Below are positions 1 through 7,667 of a DNA stretch of 60,203 nucleotides, piece by piece. Source of the stretch: Aerococcus sp. HMSC062A02 (GTDB lineage: Bacteria; Bacillota; Bacilli; Lactobacillales; Aerococcaceae); NCBI RefSeq assembly GCF_001809535.1, contig NZ_KV797907.1:1-60203 (forward strand). Reading direction: 5' to 3'. The notes under the pieces were generated by a model. It was not told where the DNA came from, did no database searches, and worked only from the letters and a program-made list of their open reading frames with translations. The position numbers and the translations under genes are program-made. Every line of letters starts with the position of its first letter. The first letter of the stretch is position 1.

Positions 1-5
1 CCGAA

Positions 6-144
6 CCCGACTACAAAGGGTGTGAGGGAGCGCGTTCAGCATCCTTTCACTGGAGCAAGTCACCAAAGCAGTCTGAAAGACTGCGGCGGAGACTTGTGAA
101 GTGGAGAAGCTTCTGCCTCTGCAAGCCCGACTAAGGGTGTGAAG
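6..144. repeat. Structured intergenic repeat, copies A1 and A2
   Basis: The boundary motif CCCGACTA followed by AGGGTGTGA occurs at 6-26 and again at 126-142, a spacing of 117 bases. Between them lies an inverted repeat: CAAGTC (56-61) pairs with GACTTG (91-96), and GCAGTCT (68-74) pairs with AGACTGC (78-84) around a GAA loop. The same boundary motif and a similar but sequence-diverged hairpin recur at 60011-60203, so this is a family of repeats with conserved edges and covarying arms. No reading frame runs through it. The function is unknown; a structured RNA or a small non-autonomous mobile repeat are both possible. Confidence 0.65.
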
Positions 145-188
145 GCTAGCGTTTAATTTCCCCAGTTTAATGGATAAATACACAATAT

Positions 189-230
189 AAAAAGCGTCTC
201 CAACTGATTTTTGCTTGGAGACGCTTTTTA
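189..230. terminator. Terminator, probably bidirectional
   Basis: AAAAAGCGTCTCCAA and TTGGAGACGCTTTTT form a perfect 15-bp inverted repeat with an 11-base loop, flanked by A and T runs. It lies 11 bases past the stop codon of the leftward amino-acid transporter and ends that transcript. Confidence 0.9.
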
Positions 231-241
231 AGGCCTAACAT

Positions 242-1747
242 TTAATATTTGGCTTGCATTTTCTTCTCATAGTAATTGAGGAGCTTGCTAAGGGCAAAGG
301 TGAGGATAAAGTAGACCAGCATGGAGATGAAGAGAGGGATGATCCCTTGGTAGGTTTGGCTGGTGACGGCCCGAGTTTGAAAGGTCAGTTCAGCTACACC
401 GATGGTTGATACAATGGAAGATTCCTTGATCAAGGTAATGAATTCATTGCCGAGTGACGGCCAGATTGCCCGCAAGGATTGGGGGAAGATGACCTTTTTC
501 ATAGTGGTACCATAGCTTAGGCCGAGGGAACGGGCGGCTTCCATTTGCCCCTTGGGAACCGATTGGAGTCCACCACGAATGATTTCGCAGATATAAGCCC
601 CCGAGTTGAGGGAGACGGCAATCAGACCAGCTGCTAAAGGCCCAATGCCTAAGAGGCCGCCGATCCCTAAGAAGATAAAGAGAACTTGAATCATCAGCGG
701 CGTCCCCCGGAGGAATTCGACATAGGCAGTTGCCAGCGAATTCATGAGTGCCAAGTTTGAAAGCCGCATCAGGGCAAGTATGGAACCCAAAATCAGACCA
801 CAGATAATCGCAACAGCTGAGATTAAGAGGGTGAGCTTGATACCATCCCAGTAGAAAGGCCAGTAAGATAACCAGTTAATGGATTCTCCTTCAATGAGGA
901 GAGGAGCCAGTTCATCCGTCCATTTCTCCACTAAGTTTTGGTCTTTGACTTCGGCGACGCTTTGGTTGATGGCTTTTTGCAGGCTAGGCTGTCTTTCAGG
1001 AATGACGACCGCCTTGCCATCCTTTTCCCCACTCGGTAAGCCGGCGTCTACGTAAGAGATATCGGCTTGGGCATTGGCATGGCTGTAGGCAACGAGCTCA
1101 TCAACTAGGATGCCGTCAATCTGCTTAGTGGTCAGGGCACCGAGCAGGTCAGGCACCCGTTGCATGGTCAGCATCTTAGCTTGGGGCATGAACTCTTTGG
1201 CTAGGTCCTCTTGGTAGGTCGCTTGTTGGACACCAATCGTCATTTGATCGGTGAAGCTATCCTTGTCCTTAATCTTTCCTTCGTCTTCTTTGCGGAACAT
1301 GATAGCTTGCCGGTCATTCTCATAAGGGTCTGAGAAGTCCACCGACTTGTCCCGTTCTTCCGTATAGGTCATCCCTGAGATGATCATATCAATATTGCCA
1401 GCCTCGAGCGAGGACATGAGGCTGGTAAATTCCATGTTCACCACTTCGAGTTTGACACCCAAGTCTTCGGCAATCTTCTCGCCGAGGGAGACATCGACCC
1501 CGACTGTCTTATTCTGGCCATTCTCCCGGGTCAGAAATTCAAAGGGGGGATAGTGGGGGTTGACGCCCATCCGGATGACCCCGCGCTCCTTGATTTCTTT
1601 GAGCAGTTGGTCATCTCCAACAGTGCTGGTTTGCGTTTGGCTGGCTTGAACCGGACTCGCTTTTGGGCCAAAGACCGGAGCCATTAAAATTAAGAGCGCT
1701 AGACAGGCTTTAAGGCTCCATTTGAGCCAATGACTTCTTTCCTTCAT
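242..1747 (-). CDS. Amino-acid ABC transporter, substrate-binding protein fused to permease
   Basis: A 501-residue fusion for amino-acid uptake. A signal peptide (residues ~10-36) precedes a family-3 solute-binding domain (~50-285, with GVNPHYPPFEF and the DMIISGMTYTEER stretch), followed by a His/Glu/Gln/Arg-type permease domain (~295-500) with the EAA-type loop MEAARSLGLSY. The layout is that of GlnP-like fusion transporters of Lactobacillales. No ATPase gene is adjacent: a terminator follows directly and the T-box lies in front, so the ATP-binding subunit must be encoded elsewhere. The leader's probable Arg specifier suggests arginine, or a metabolite tied to arginine, as substrate; that part is inference. 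Confidence 0.93.
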   Translation of the reverse strand: MKERSHWLKWSLKACLALLILMAPVFGPKASPVQASQTQTSTVGDDQLLKEIKERGVIRMGVNPHYPPFEFLTRENGQNKTVGVDVSLGEKIAEDLGVKLEVVNMEFTSLMSSLEAGNIDMIISGMTYTEERDKSVDFSDPYENDRQAIMFRKEDEGKIKDKDSFTDQMTIGVQQATYQEDLAKEFMPQAKMLTMQRVPDLLGALTTKQIDGILVDELVAYSHANAQADISYVDAGLPSGEKDGKAVVIPERQPSLQKAINQSVAEVKDQNLVEKWTDELAPLLIEGESINWLSYWPFYWDGIKLTLLISAVAIICGLILGSILALMRLSNLALMNSLATAYVEFLRGTPLMIQVLFIFLGIGGLLGIGPLAAGLIAVSLNSGAYICEIIRGGLQSVPKGQMEAARSLGLSYGTTMKKVIFPQSLRAIWPSLGNEFITLIKESSIVSTIGVAELTFQTRAVTSQTYQGIIPLFISMLVYFILTFALSKLLNYYEKKMQAKY

Positions 1748-1770
1748 TATTCCTTCCTCCTAACAAATTA

Positions 1771-1985
1771 AAAAAATCCGCCTCTCAAAAAAGAGGCGGA
1801 GCTAATCCACGGTACCACTCTATTGACCAAGCCAGGGCCTGGTCAGCTTAAACAGATAACGCTCTGAGGCGGGCCCTTTATCTTATGAGCCAATAATTTC
1901 AGGCGCGTTCACTCTTCTTAAGGACAGGACTTCCACCAACTCCTGCTCGCTTGAACCTTTAAAAGACTTACTCTCCCTAAAATGA
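1771..1985 (-). promoter_or_regulatory. T-box riboswitch leader, likely Arg (CGC) specifier
   Basis: Read on the minus strand, the leader holds the T-box sequence AGAGTGGTACCGTGG (1821-1807) and a terminator of paired TCCGCCTCT and AGAGGCGGA (1802-1771) ending in a T run, directly before the transporter gene. Stem I is visible: AGTCTTTTAAAGG pairs with CCTTAAGAAGAGT with two mismatches, and an apical GCAGGAGTTGGTGG element is present. The specifier loop is flanked by AGTA on the 5' side and GAA on the 3' side, and the triplet after GAA is CGC (1907-1905), an arginine codon. The T-box call is firm; the specifier assignment is by eye. Confidence 0.9.
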
Positions 1986-2093
1986 TAAAATAATTAGAAT
2001 ATTTATATTTTTTAATATTATAGGGGCTGATTTCTAATTTGTCAATCCCAACTGGCAAGAAATTGGGGGATAATTTTCGACTAAGCATTAAGA

Positions 2094-2122
2094 TTGAAAA
2101 GAAAGCGTTTCTATTTTATACT
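2094..2122 (+). promoter_or_regulatory. Promoter with cre-like CcpA box in the spacer
   Basis: The -35 TTGAAA (2094-2099) and the -10 TATACT (2117-2122) are 17 bases apart. AGAAAGCGTTTCTA (2100-2113) fits the catabolite-responsive element pattern and fills the spacer, so CcpA binding would block polymerase. The next gene is aldehyde dehydrogenase. The layout is nearly the same as at 23000-23028. Confidence 0.7.
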
Positions 2123-2163
2123 AAACTTAGCTTGTTACTTAAATTTGAAGATGGAGGTAGCCA

Positions 2164-3645
2164 ATGGAAATTAAAGATTTAAACTTAGAAAAAGATTATA
2201 GTTTACTCATTAATGGCGAATGGACGAAGGGGGCAGGCTCGGATCGGATCGATGTGATCAGTCCTGCTAACGGAGAACACCTTGCGACAATCACGGATGC
2301 AGTCAATGAAGACGTTGACCGTGCGGTAGAGGCTGCCCAAGAAGCCTTCAAGACCTGGGGGCAAACAGATGTTAAAGAACGGGCATCTATCTTAAACCAA
2401 ATTGCGGATTTAATTGATGAAAATGCTGAGCGTTTAGCCCTGATTGAAACCCTGGATAATGGGAAACCAATCCGTGAAACCTCTGGCGCTGATATCCCAC
2501 TTGCAGCTGACCACTTCCGTTACTTTGCTTCAGTTATCCGGAGCGAAGAAGACCAAGTGAAATTCCTGACCCATGACACCATGTCAATGATTATCCGCGA
2601 ACCAATTGGGGTTGTTGGTCAAATTATTCCTTGGAACTTCCCCTTCCTGATGGCTGCTTGGAAACTAGCCCCTGCCTTAGCTTCAGGTTGTGTGGTCGTC
2701 ATCAAACCGGCTTCTGATACCTCGCTCAGCTTACTAGAATTAGCCAAGTTAATTAATCCGATCTTGCCTAAGGGTGTCTTAAATGTTATTACAGGCCGTG
2801 GCTCTAAGGCTGGTGACTATCTCAAACACCACAAGGGCTTGGATAAATTAGCCTTCACAGGGTCAACAGCTGTTGGTCGCGATATCGGGATTGCAGCAGC
2901 AGAAAACCTCATTCCAGCCACCCTTGAACTCGGCGGGAAATCTGCGAATATCTTCTTTGAGGACATGGATATGGAACAAGCCTTGGAAGGAGCTCAATTG
3001 GGTATCCTCTTCAATCAGGGTGAAGTTTGCTCAGCAGGGTCACGGATTCTTGTCCAAGAAAGCATTTACGACGAATTTATTGAACGCTTGGTTGAAGAGT
3101 TCAAACAAGTTAAGATTGGTCTGCCATGGGACAAGGAAACTCAACTCGGTGCCCAAGCTAATCCTTCCCAACACAAGAAAGTCGATGAGTATGTTCAAAT
3201 CGGTCTAGATGAGGGGGCAGAACTCTTAACCGGCGGCCGGGCTGTGACTTCTGGTGACTTAGACAAGGGTTACTACTATGAACCAACCCTCTTACTGGCT
3301 AAGAATGACATGCGGGTTGCTCAAGAAGAAATCTTCGGGCCAGTTGCTACAGTCATTAAATTTAAGGATGTAGATGAAGCTATCCAAATTGCCAACGAAT
3401 CAGATTATGGTTTAGGGGGCGGGGTCTTCACTACTAACCTGAATACTGCCTTCAAGGTAGCTCGCGGTGTCCGGACCGGTCGGGTTTGGATTAACACCTA
3501 CAACTCCTTTGAAGCAGGAGCGCCATTCGGTGGCTACAAGGATTCCGGCATTGGTCGTGAAACCCATAAGATGATTCTCAATGCCTATACCCAAGCTAAG
3601 AATATCTATGTTAACCTGGGACAAGGACGGACCGGCATGTTTTAG
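2164..3645 (+). CDS. Aldehyde dehydrogenase family protein
   Basis: A 493-residue NAD(P)-dependent aldehyde dehydrogenase that oxidises an aldehyde to its acid in the cytoplasm. The nucleophile is Cys289 in NQGEVCSAGSR and the general base is Glu255 in LELGGKSAN, spaced 34 residues apart as usual. The cofactor-binding PWNFPFLMAAWK and FTGSTAVGR stretches are present. Full length with nothing missing. GGAGG lies 7 bases before the ATG. Single-gene transcript behind a cre-bearing promoter and before a terminator. The natural substrate cannot be read from sequence; acetaldehyde-type substrates are plausible. It is not a close duplicate of the second aldehyde dehydrogenase at 58601. Confidence 0.93.
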   Translation: MEIKDLNLEKDYSLLINGEWTKGAGSDRIDVISPANGEHLATITDAVNEDVDRAVEAAQEAFKTWGQTDVKERASILNQIADLIDENAERLALIETLDNGKPIRETSGADIPLAADHFRYFASVIRSEEDQVKFLTHDTMSMIIREPIGVVGQIIPWNFPFLMAAWKLAPALASGCVVVIKPASDTSLSLLELAKLINPILPKGVLNVITGRGSKAGDYLKHHKGLDKLAFTGSTAVGRDIGIAAAENLIPATLELGGKSANIFFEDMDMEQALEGAQLGILFNQGEVCSAGSRILVQESIYDEFIERLVEEFKQVKIGLPWDKETQLGAQANPSQHKKVDEYVQIGLDEGAELLTGGRAVTSGDLDKGYYYEPTLLLAKNDMRVAQEEIFGPVATVIKFKDVDEAIQIANESDYGLGGGVFTTNLNTAFKVARGVRTGRVWINTYNSFEAGAPFGGYKDSGIGRETHKMILNAYTQAKNIYVNLGQGRTGMF

Positions 3646-3672
3646 AAAATAATTTAAAACTAATAAAGCAAG

Positions 3673-3709
3673 AAGCAGCTAAACTTTATTCGGAGTTCGG
3701 CTGCTTTTT
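3673..3709 (+). terminator. Terminator after aldehyde dehydrogenase
   Basis: AAGCAGC and GCTGCTT enclose a ~20-base loop and are followed by a T run. It separates the dehydrogenase from the nucleoside hydrolase promoter. Confidence 0.6.
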
Positions 3710-3720
3710 ATAGGCTAATG

Positions 3721-3749
3721 GTGAAAGCGCTTCTATTTTGGGTTATAAT
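3721..3749 (+). promoter_or_regulatory. Promoter with cre-like CcpA box
   Basis: TGAAAGCGCTTCTA (3722-3735) is a good catabolite-responsive element. It overlaps the -35 region GTGAAA (3721-3726), and TATAAT (3744-3749) follows at 17 bases. It drives the nucleoside hydrolase, suggesting glucose repression of nucleoside salvage. Confidence 0.7.
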
Positions 3750-3780
3750 GGGACTGAAATAAGTTAAGAGGAGGTTTATC

Positions 3781-4698
3781 ATGGTAAAACATGTGATTTT
3801 TGATACAGATCCGGGTATTGATGATGCCATTGCCTTGTCAATTTTGCTCAATGCTGAGGATATTGAGGTGGACCTGATTACAACGGTTGGTGGTAATGTT
3901 GCTTGGGAGAAGACAGCTCGTAATGCCCTGAAGTTGGTTCACTTCTTTGACCGGCAGATTCCTGTTGCAGCTGGAAATAAAGGACCATTACTGACTGCCT
4001 TTACTGATGCTTCTGAAGTGCACGGGGAATCGGGGATGGACGGTTACGACTTCCCTGAGGTAAGCATGGATGAGCTAGTAGAGGGACATGCGGTCCTGGC
4101 CATGCGTGATTGCTTATTGGCAGCTGAAGACCCTGTGACCATTGTGGCAGTGGGGCCCCAAACCAATATGGCCTTGCTTTTGACGATGTTTCCAGAAGTT
4201 CGCGAAAAAATTGCGGAATTGATTATCATGGGTGGTTCTTTCACCCGAGGGAACAAGCATGTCATGGATGAATTCAACATTGGGACCGATCCTGAAGCGG
4301 CTCAAATTGTCTTCAATGCGCCGATCAAAAAGACTATGGTTGGCTTAGACATTGGCTATATCGCAACTATTGGGGCAGCAGAAGCCGAAGAATTAGCCCA
4401 GGTCAATGAAACCGGTCGGATGGTTTATGGCATGCTCAAAGCCTACCGGTCGCAAGAACGGGATGGCGAGTTGGCCATGTATGACCCAACCGCAGTGGCT
4501 TACCTGCTTCAACCGGATATGTTTAAGACCGTAGACTGTAATGTGGAAGTGGAACTAGGAAGTTCGCTAACCTACGGACAAACTGTGGTAGATTTGGACC
4601 ATAAGACGGACCGCCCCGTGAACTGTACGGTCCCTACCTGGATTGACCGGGACCGCTTCAAAGCTTGGTTCAAGGACAGTATCCGGGCTTGCCGCTAG
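3781..4698 (+). CDS. Nucleoside hydrolase (inosine-uridine preferring family)
   Basis: A 305-residue cytoplasmic enzyme that splits ribonucleosides into free base and ribose. The calcium-binding family signature is at the N terminus: Asp8, Asp10, Asp14 and Asp15 in FDTDPGIDDA. The second conserved block is FNIGTDPEAA around residues 164-173, preceded by IIMGGSF. Length is typical. GAGGAGG-type site (AGAGGAGG) 6-7 bases before ATG. Pyrimidine- versus purine-specificity cannot be told from these motifs. A ribokinase at 18003 in the same window could use the ribose released, although the two genes are not in one operon. Confidence 0.93.
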   Translation: MVKHVIFDTDPGIDDAIALSILLNAEDIEVDLITTVGGNVAWEKTARNALKLVHFFDRQIPVAAGNKGPLLTAFTDASEVHGESGMDGYDFPEVSMDELVEGHAVLAMRDCLLAAEDPVTIVAVGPQTNMALLLTMFPEVREKIAELIIMGGSFTRGNKHVMDEFNIGTDPEAAQIVFNAPIKKTMVGLDIGYIATIGAAEAEELAQVNETGRMVYGMLKAYRSQERDGELAMYDPTAVAYLLQPDMFKTVDCNVEVELGSSLTYGQTVVDLDHKTDRPVNCTVPTWIDRDRFKAWFKDSIRACR

Positions 4699-4715
4699 GG
4701 AATGCATAGATAAGT

Positions 4716-4758
4716 AAAAAGCATCTGCCTTTTTCTGAAGAAGTGGCAGATGCTTTTT
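4716..4758. terminator. Bidirectional terminator
   Basis: AAAAAGCATCTGCC and GGCAGATGCTTTTT form a perfect inverted repeat between two convergent genes, with A and T runs on both sides. Confidence 0.9.
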
Positions 4759-4761
4759 CTC

Positions 4762-6522
4762 TTAGGAGCCTTGGCGGGCTTGAATGAGTACTTGACGGTC
4801 GTAGACTTGGGCTTGGGGACGGAAACCGTAGACCTTGGTGAATTTTTCGTCAAAATGATCAAGGTCCCTAAGATAGATGACGGCTTCTGGTTCCTCGAGC
4901 ATTTGGATGAAGCTGGCTTCTTGGTTGGGATAGTCATAGGGCCGGCTAATTCCTGTTTGATCGCAATAGAGATAGTAGGAGGTCATCAACTGTAAATAGG
5001 TGGTGTCCTGTCGACTATCGACTAGGAGGTAGTCGCCCTCGTGATAGCGGGTTCCTTGGCCGACTACAGCAACTGTGTCCGATACAAGCTGGTCATCTAA
5101 GTTATAGATTTCTGTGAGCTTGTGCCCATGACTTACAAGGGCTAATAAAACTAGGATTAAACCCAGGCTTTTTGTGACAGGTTTGGCAAAAAGCTGGGGC
5201 TCTTGGTACCATGTCGTTAGGGCGCTGAAGCAGAGGAGGCCATAGAGGAAGCAAAGGATAGTTCCCATATAGCGATGGATACTGGCTAGGCGCATGGCTT
5301 CGGCTAGGGGCATAGAGAAGAGGTACATGGCATAGAGGCTGGCGATATAAAAGATGAGAATCGCCAGCATAAGGCCTATTATCCGTTGCGTGGGCCTCCG
5401 CCTCAACCAGCCAAGCAAGAGACCCAAGACGCAGAGGGCCAGGAAGAGATAGAGGGTTTGGTTGCTGGCGACTTCGGTCTTTAAGAAATAATGGAGGAAG
5501 CGGCTTGTAATGGCCTGGATATCAGCTACGCTCTTCTCTCCAAGGATCTTTTCATAGGCTGCTAAATTAACACTGTGCTTACTGACTTGGTTGAAGGTCT
5601 GGCTCACATAATGGTTCCATAAGCCGAGATGGAGGAAGGGGCAGAGACTGGTAAGGAGTCCAACTTTAAAGCAGGCCCGGTGCCTTGTCCAAACGAGGTA
5701 AGCATAGTAGAGGATAATGACAATCACAAAGAAGATGCCGCTATTTTTAATCAGGATAAGAAAACTGGTCATCGCTGCAGTAATCAGGCTCATTTGACCG
5801 AAATATTGGCGGTGGCGGTAAAGGCTGGTCACAGCAGCCAAGGCCACTAGGGGTAGGAGGAAGTCGACCAAGAGGGAGGTGTATAGGATGTGTCCAGCAC
5901 CTTGGTCCAAGGCATTCAAAAGGGCAATAAAAACTAGAGCTATACTGCTCGCAAGACCCTGTTTTTTCTGAGAAGCACTCGCCAGGCCGACCAGGGGCCA
6001 AACGCAGGCAAAATTGATCAAGTTTTGGCCGATGAGCATGAGGTCGTCACGGAGCGGGAGACTTTGCATCCAGTAGCCCAAGTAGAGGGCGCTGCCAGGC
6101 GGATAGGAGGTGAAGCTCATGAACTGGTCCCCATTTTGAACTAGGCGACCTTCTAAAGTAATAAATTTAACAATCCGTGCCCAGTGAGAGAAATTATCAT
6201 AATGGGTAAAATGCGTTCCGACTAGGGCAAGGCTATAAATAAGAAAAAGCCCCCAAAAGATAAGTTGTGGGGCCTGGCGCCTCGGCCAAGTGATGGTTGG
6301 CTGGCGGAGATACTGGATCAGGTGGACCAGTAAAGTCAGGCAGCCAAGGATGGTGACCAGGTAGAAACCAAGGCTTAGCGCCTGGCAGAGGGCAAAGAGG
6401 AAGAACAGGCAGGTCTCCAAACTAATGGTTAAAATCAGCGTGCTTTCAAGGGCGAAGCCTGCCCAGCGTTTTAAACTGAGGCAGATCCCCACAGTCGCTA
6501 GGATAAAGAAACTAAAGGCCAT
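4762..6522 (-). CDS. Polytopic membrane protein, GT-C glycosyltransferase-like
   Basis: A 586-residue protein with roughly a dozen hydrophobic segments. After four N-terminal segments comes an extracytoplasmic loop containing HYDNFSHWARIVKFI, with acidic and aromatic residues like the catalytic loop of GT-C lipid-sugar-dependent glycosyltransferases, then YPPGSALYLGYW. A soluble C-terminal tail (~470-586) follows. The start codon sits behind a strong AAAGGAGG and overlaps the end of the GT2-GtrA gene by 11 bases, so the two are translationally linked. The likely job is moving a sugar from a lipid carrier onto a surface polymer. The family assignment is inferred from topology and neighbours. 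Confidence 0.6.
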   Translation of the reverse strand: MAFSFFILATVGICLSLKRWAGFALESTLILTISLETCLFFLFALCQALSLGFYLVTILGCLTLLVHLIQYLRQPTITWPRRQAPQLIFWGLFLIYSLALVGTHFTHYDNFSHWARIVKFITLEGRLVQNGDQFMSFTSYPPGSALYLGYWMQSLPLRDDLMLIGQNLINFACVWPLVGLASASQKKQGLASSIALVFIALLNALDQGAGHILYTSLLVDFLLPLVALAAVTSLYRHRQYFGQMSLITAAMTSFLILIKNSGIFFVIVIILYYAYLVWTRHRACFKVGLLTSLCPFLHLGLWNHYVSQTFNQVSKHSVNLAAYEKILGEKSVADIQAITSRFLHYFLKTEVASNQTLYLFLALCVLGLLLGWLRRRPTQRIIGLMLAILIFYIASLYAMYLFSMPLAEAMRLASIHRYMGTILCFLYGLLCFSALTTWYQEPQLFAKPVTKSLGLILVLLALVSHGHKLTEIYNLDDQLVSDTVAVVGQGTRYHEGDYLLVDSRQDTTYLQLMTSYYLYCDQTGISRPYDYPNQEASFIQMLEEPEAVIYLRDLDHFDEKFTKVYGFRPQAQVYDRQVLIQARQGS

Positions 6523-7585
6523 TCACGTCCTCCTTTGTAGGGAAAATAAAGTGTTTTTGGATGTGGTAATTAAGGATAAAGAGGAAAGCGTCCACAAAGA
6601 GCTTAATTAGTGTTGCTGGAAGGGCGGGGAGCCAGTGGTTAAATGCTGTCACTAGTAGACTAGACGACAGCATTTGGACAATGACGAGGAGGCCGTACTT
6701 GAGCAGGCTCTGTCTTGAATTGGCTTTGAAAACGACGAGTCGGTTCATCAAATAATTAGCCAGGGCGGAGATACAGCGGGCAATGACGGTCGCTGTTGTG
6801 ATGGCGGTGAAGTCCTGGTGCCCGATAACAGCTAAACAGAGTGCAAAGCAAGCTAGGTCAATTACAAAGGAGACCAGGGAAGCCGCAATATATTTCAAGA
6901 AAATAGAATAGATGGCAAAGGAATCCCGGAGCACCTTGAAGTGGGAGGAGGCGTTGTCGTCCAGATAAATGGTTGAAATGCCCACCTCGATAATTGGAAT
7001 CTGGTGTTTCTTGGCAAAGAGAATCATATTCATTTCATATTCGAAGCGGTCGCCTTCCACGTCGAGTAGTGGCTCAAAATACTGGCTGGGAATGACCCGG
7101 AGGCCGGTTTGGGTATCCTCTAAATTCATCCCTGTTAAAAAGCGGAGCAGTTTGCGGGTCATAATATTACCAAATTTGCTTCTTAAGGGCACGTCTTCAC
7201 CAAAGTGACGGGCGCCAAAGATAAAGGCTTCCGGGTGCTTTTGGGCCTCTTCTAGGCAAGCCATCATATCCTCAAAGGTGTGTTGACCATCTGAATCAAT
7301 CGTCACTGCGGAAGAGATTTGACTCTGCTCATCCAACAAGTAACGAAAGGCCGTCTTAAGGGCCCGACCTTTTCCATAATTTTGCTCATGTTTTAAAACT
7401 TTAAGACGAGGATAGTCCTTGAGCTGGTCAAAGTAGTTGTCATAGGAGGCGTCGCTTCCATCATTGACAACGACAATAAAGAGTTGGCTATCGTGGCCTT
7501 GGCGAATATTTTTGACCAAGTCTAGTAAACGTTGGTCCGGATCAAGTGAGGGAATGATAATGGCTTGCTCGTGAGCACTTACCAT
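6512..7585 (-). CDS. GT2 family glycosyltransferase fused to GtrA-like membrane domain
   Basis: The first ~215 residues are a dolichol-phosphate-mannose-synthase-type GT2 domain with the VVVNDGSDASYD nucleotide-sugar motif, the DSDGQH metal site and the EYEMNM stretch. Residues ~225-355 form a four-helix GtrA domain (VSFVIDLACFALCLA, NYLMNRLVVF). Together they resemble CsbB plus GtcA: the GT2 loads a sugar onto undecaprenyl phosphate and GtrA helps flip it. I place the start at 7585 because GGAAGGAGAT lies just before that ATG; an ATG 18 bases upstream would contain its own ribosome binding site. It is followed without gap by the GT-C-like gene. Confidence 0.88.
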   Translation of the reverse strand: MVSAHEQAIIIPSLDPDQRLLDLVKNIRQGHDSQLFIVVVNDGSDASYDNYFDQLKDYPRLKVLKHEQNYGKGRALKTAFRYLLDEQSQISSAVTIDSDGQHTFEDMMACLEEAQKHPEAFIFGARHFGEDVPLRSKFGNIMTRKLLRFLTGMNLEDTQTGLRVIPSQYFEPLLDVEGDRFEYEMNMILFAKKHQIPIIEVGISTIYLDDNASSHFKVLRDSFAIYSIFLKYIAASLVSFVIDLACFALCLAVIGHQDFTAITTATVIARCISALANYLMNRLVVFKANSRQSLLKYGLLVIVQMLSSSLLVTAFNHWLPALPATLIKLFVDAFLFILNYHIQKHFIFPTKEDVNGL

Positions 7586-7623
7586 GAATAAATCTCCTTC
7601 CATAAATACGTTAAGCTTGTTCT

Positions 7624-7629
7624 ATTATA
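7624..7629 (-). promoter_or_regulatory. -10 element for the GT2-GtrA operon
   Basis: TATAAT on the minus strand, 39 bases ahead of the ATG at 7585, in the short gap after the YfhO-family gene. The -35 region is poor. It allows the two downstream genes to be transcribed apart from the YfhO gene. Confidence 0.4.
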
Positions 7630-7667
7630 CAATGAATAACTGGGATGAGTTAGTCATTTGATGTTTA

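Noticed and set aside
9-142. The AGGGTGTGA words as a T-box
   Set aside because: They lack the GGNACC core, a stem I with specifier, and a downstream terminator/antiterminator; only the leader at 1771-1985 qualifies.
2873-3208. 111-codon open frame inside the first aldehyde dehydrogenase
   Set aside because: It lies wholly inside a clear gene in another frame and has no recognisable domain.
7586-7603. Six extra residues on the GT2-GtrA protein
   Set aside because: Those codons form the ribosome binding site for the ATG at 7585.
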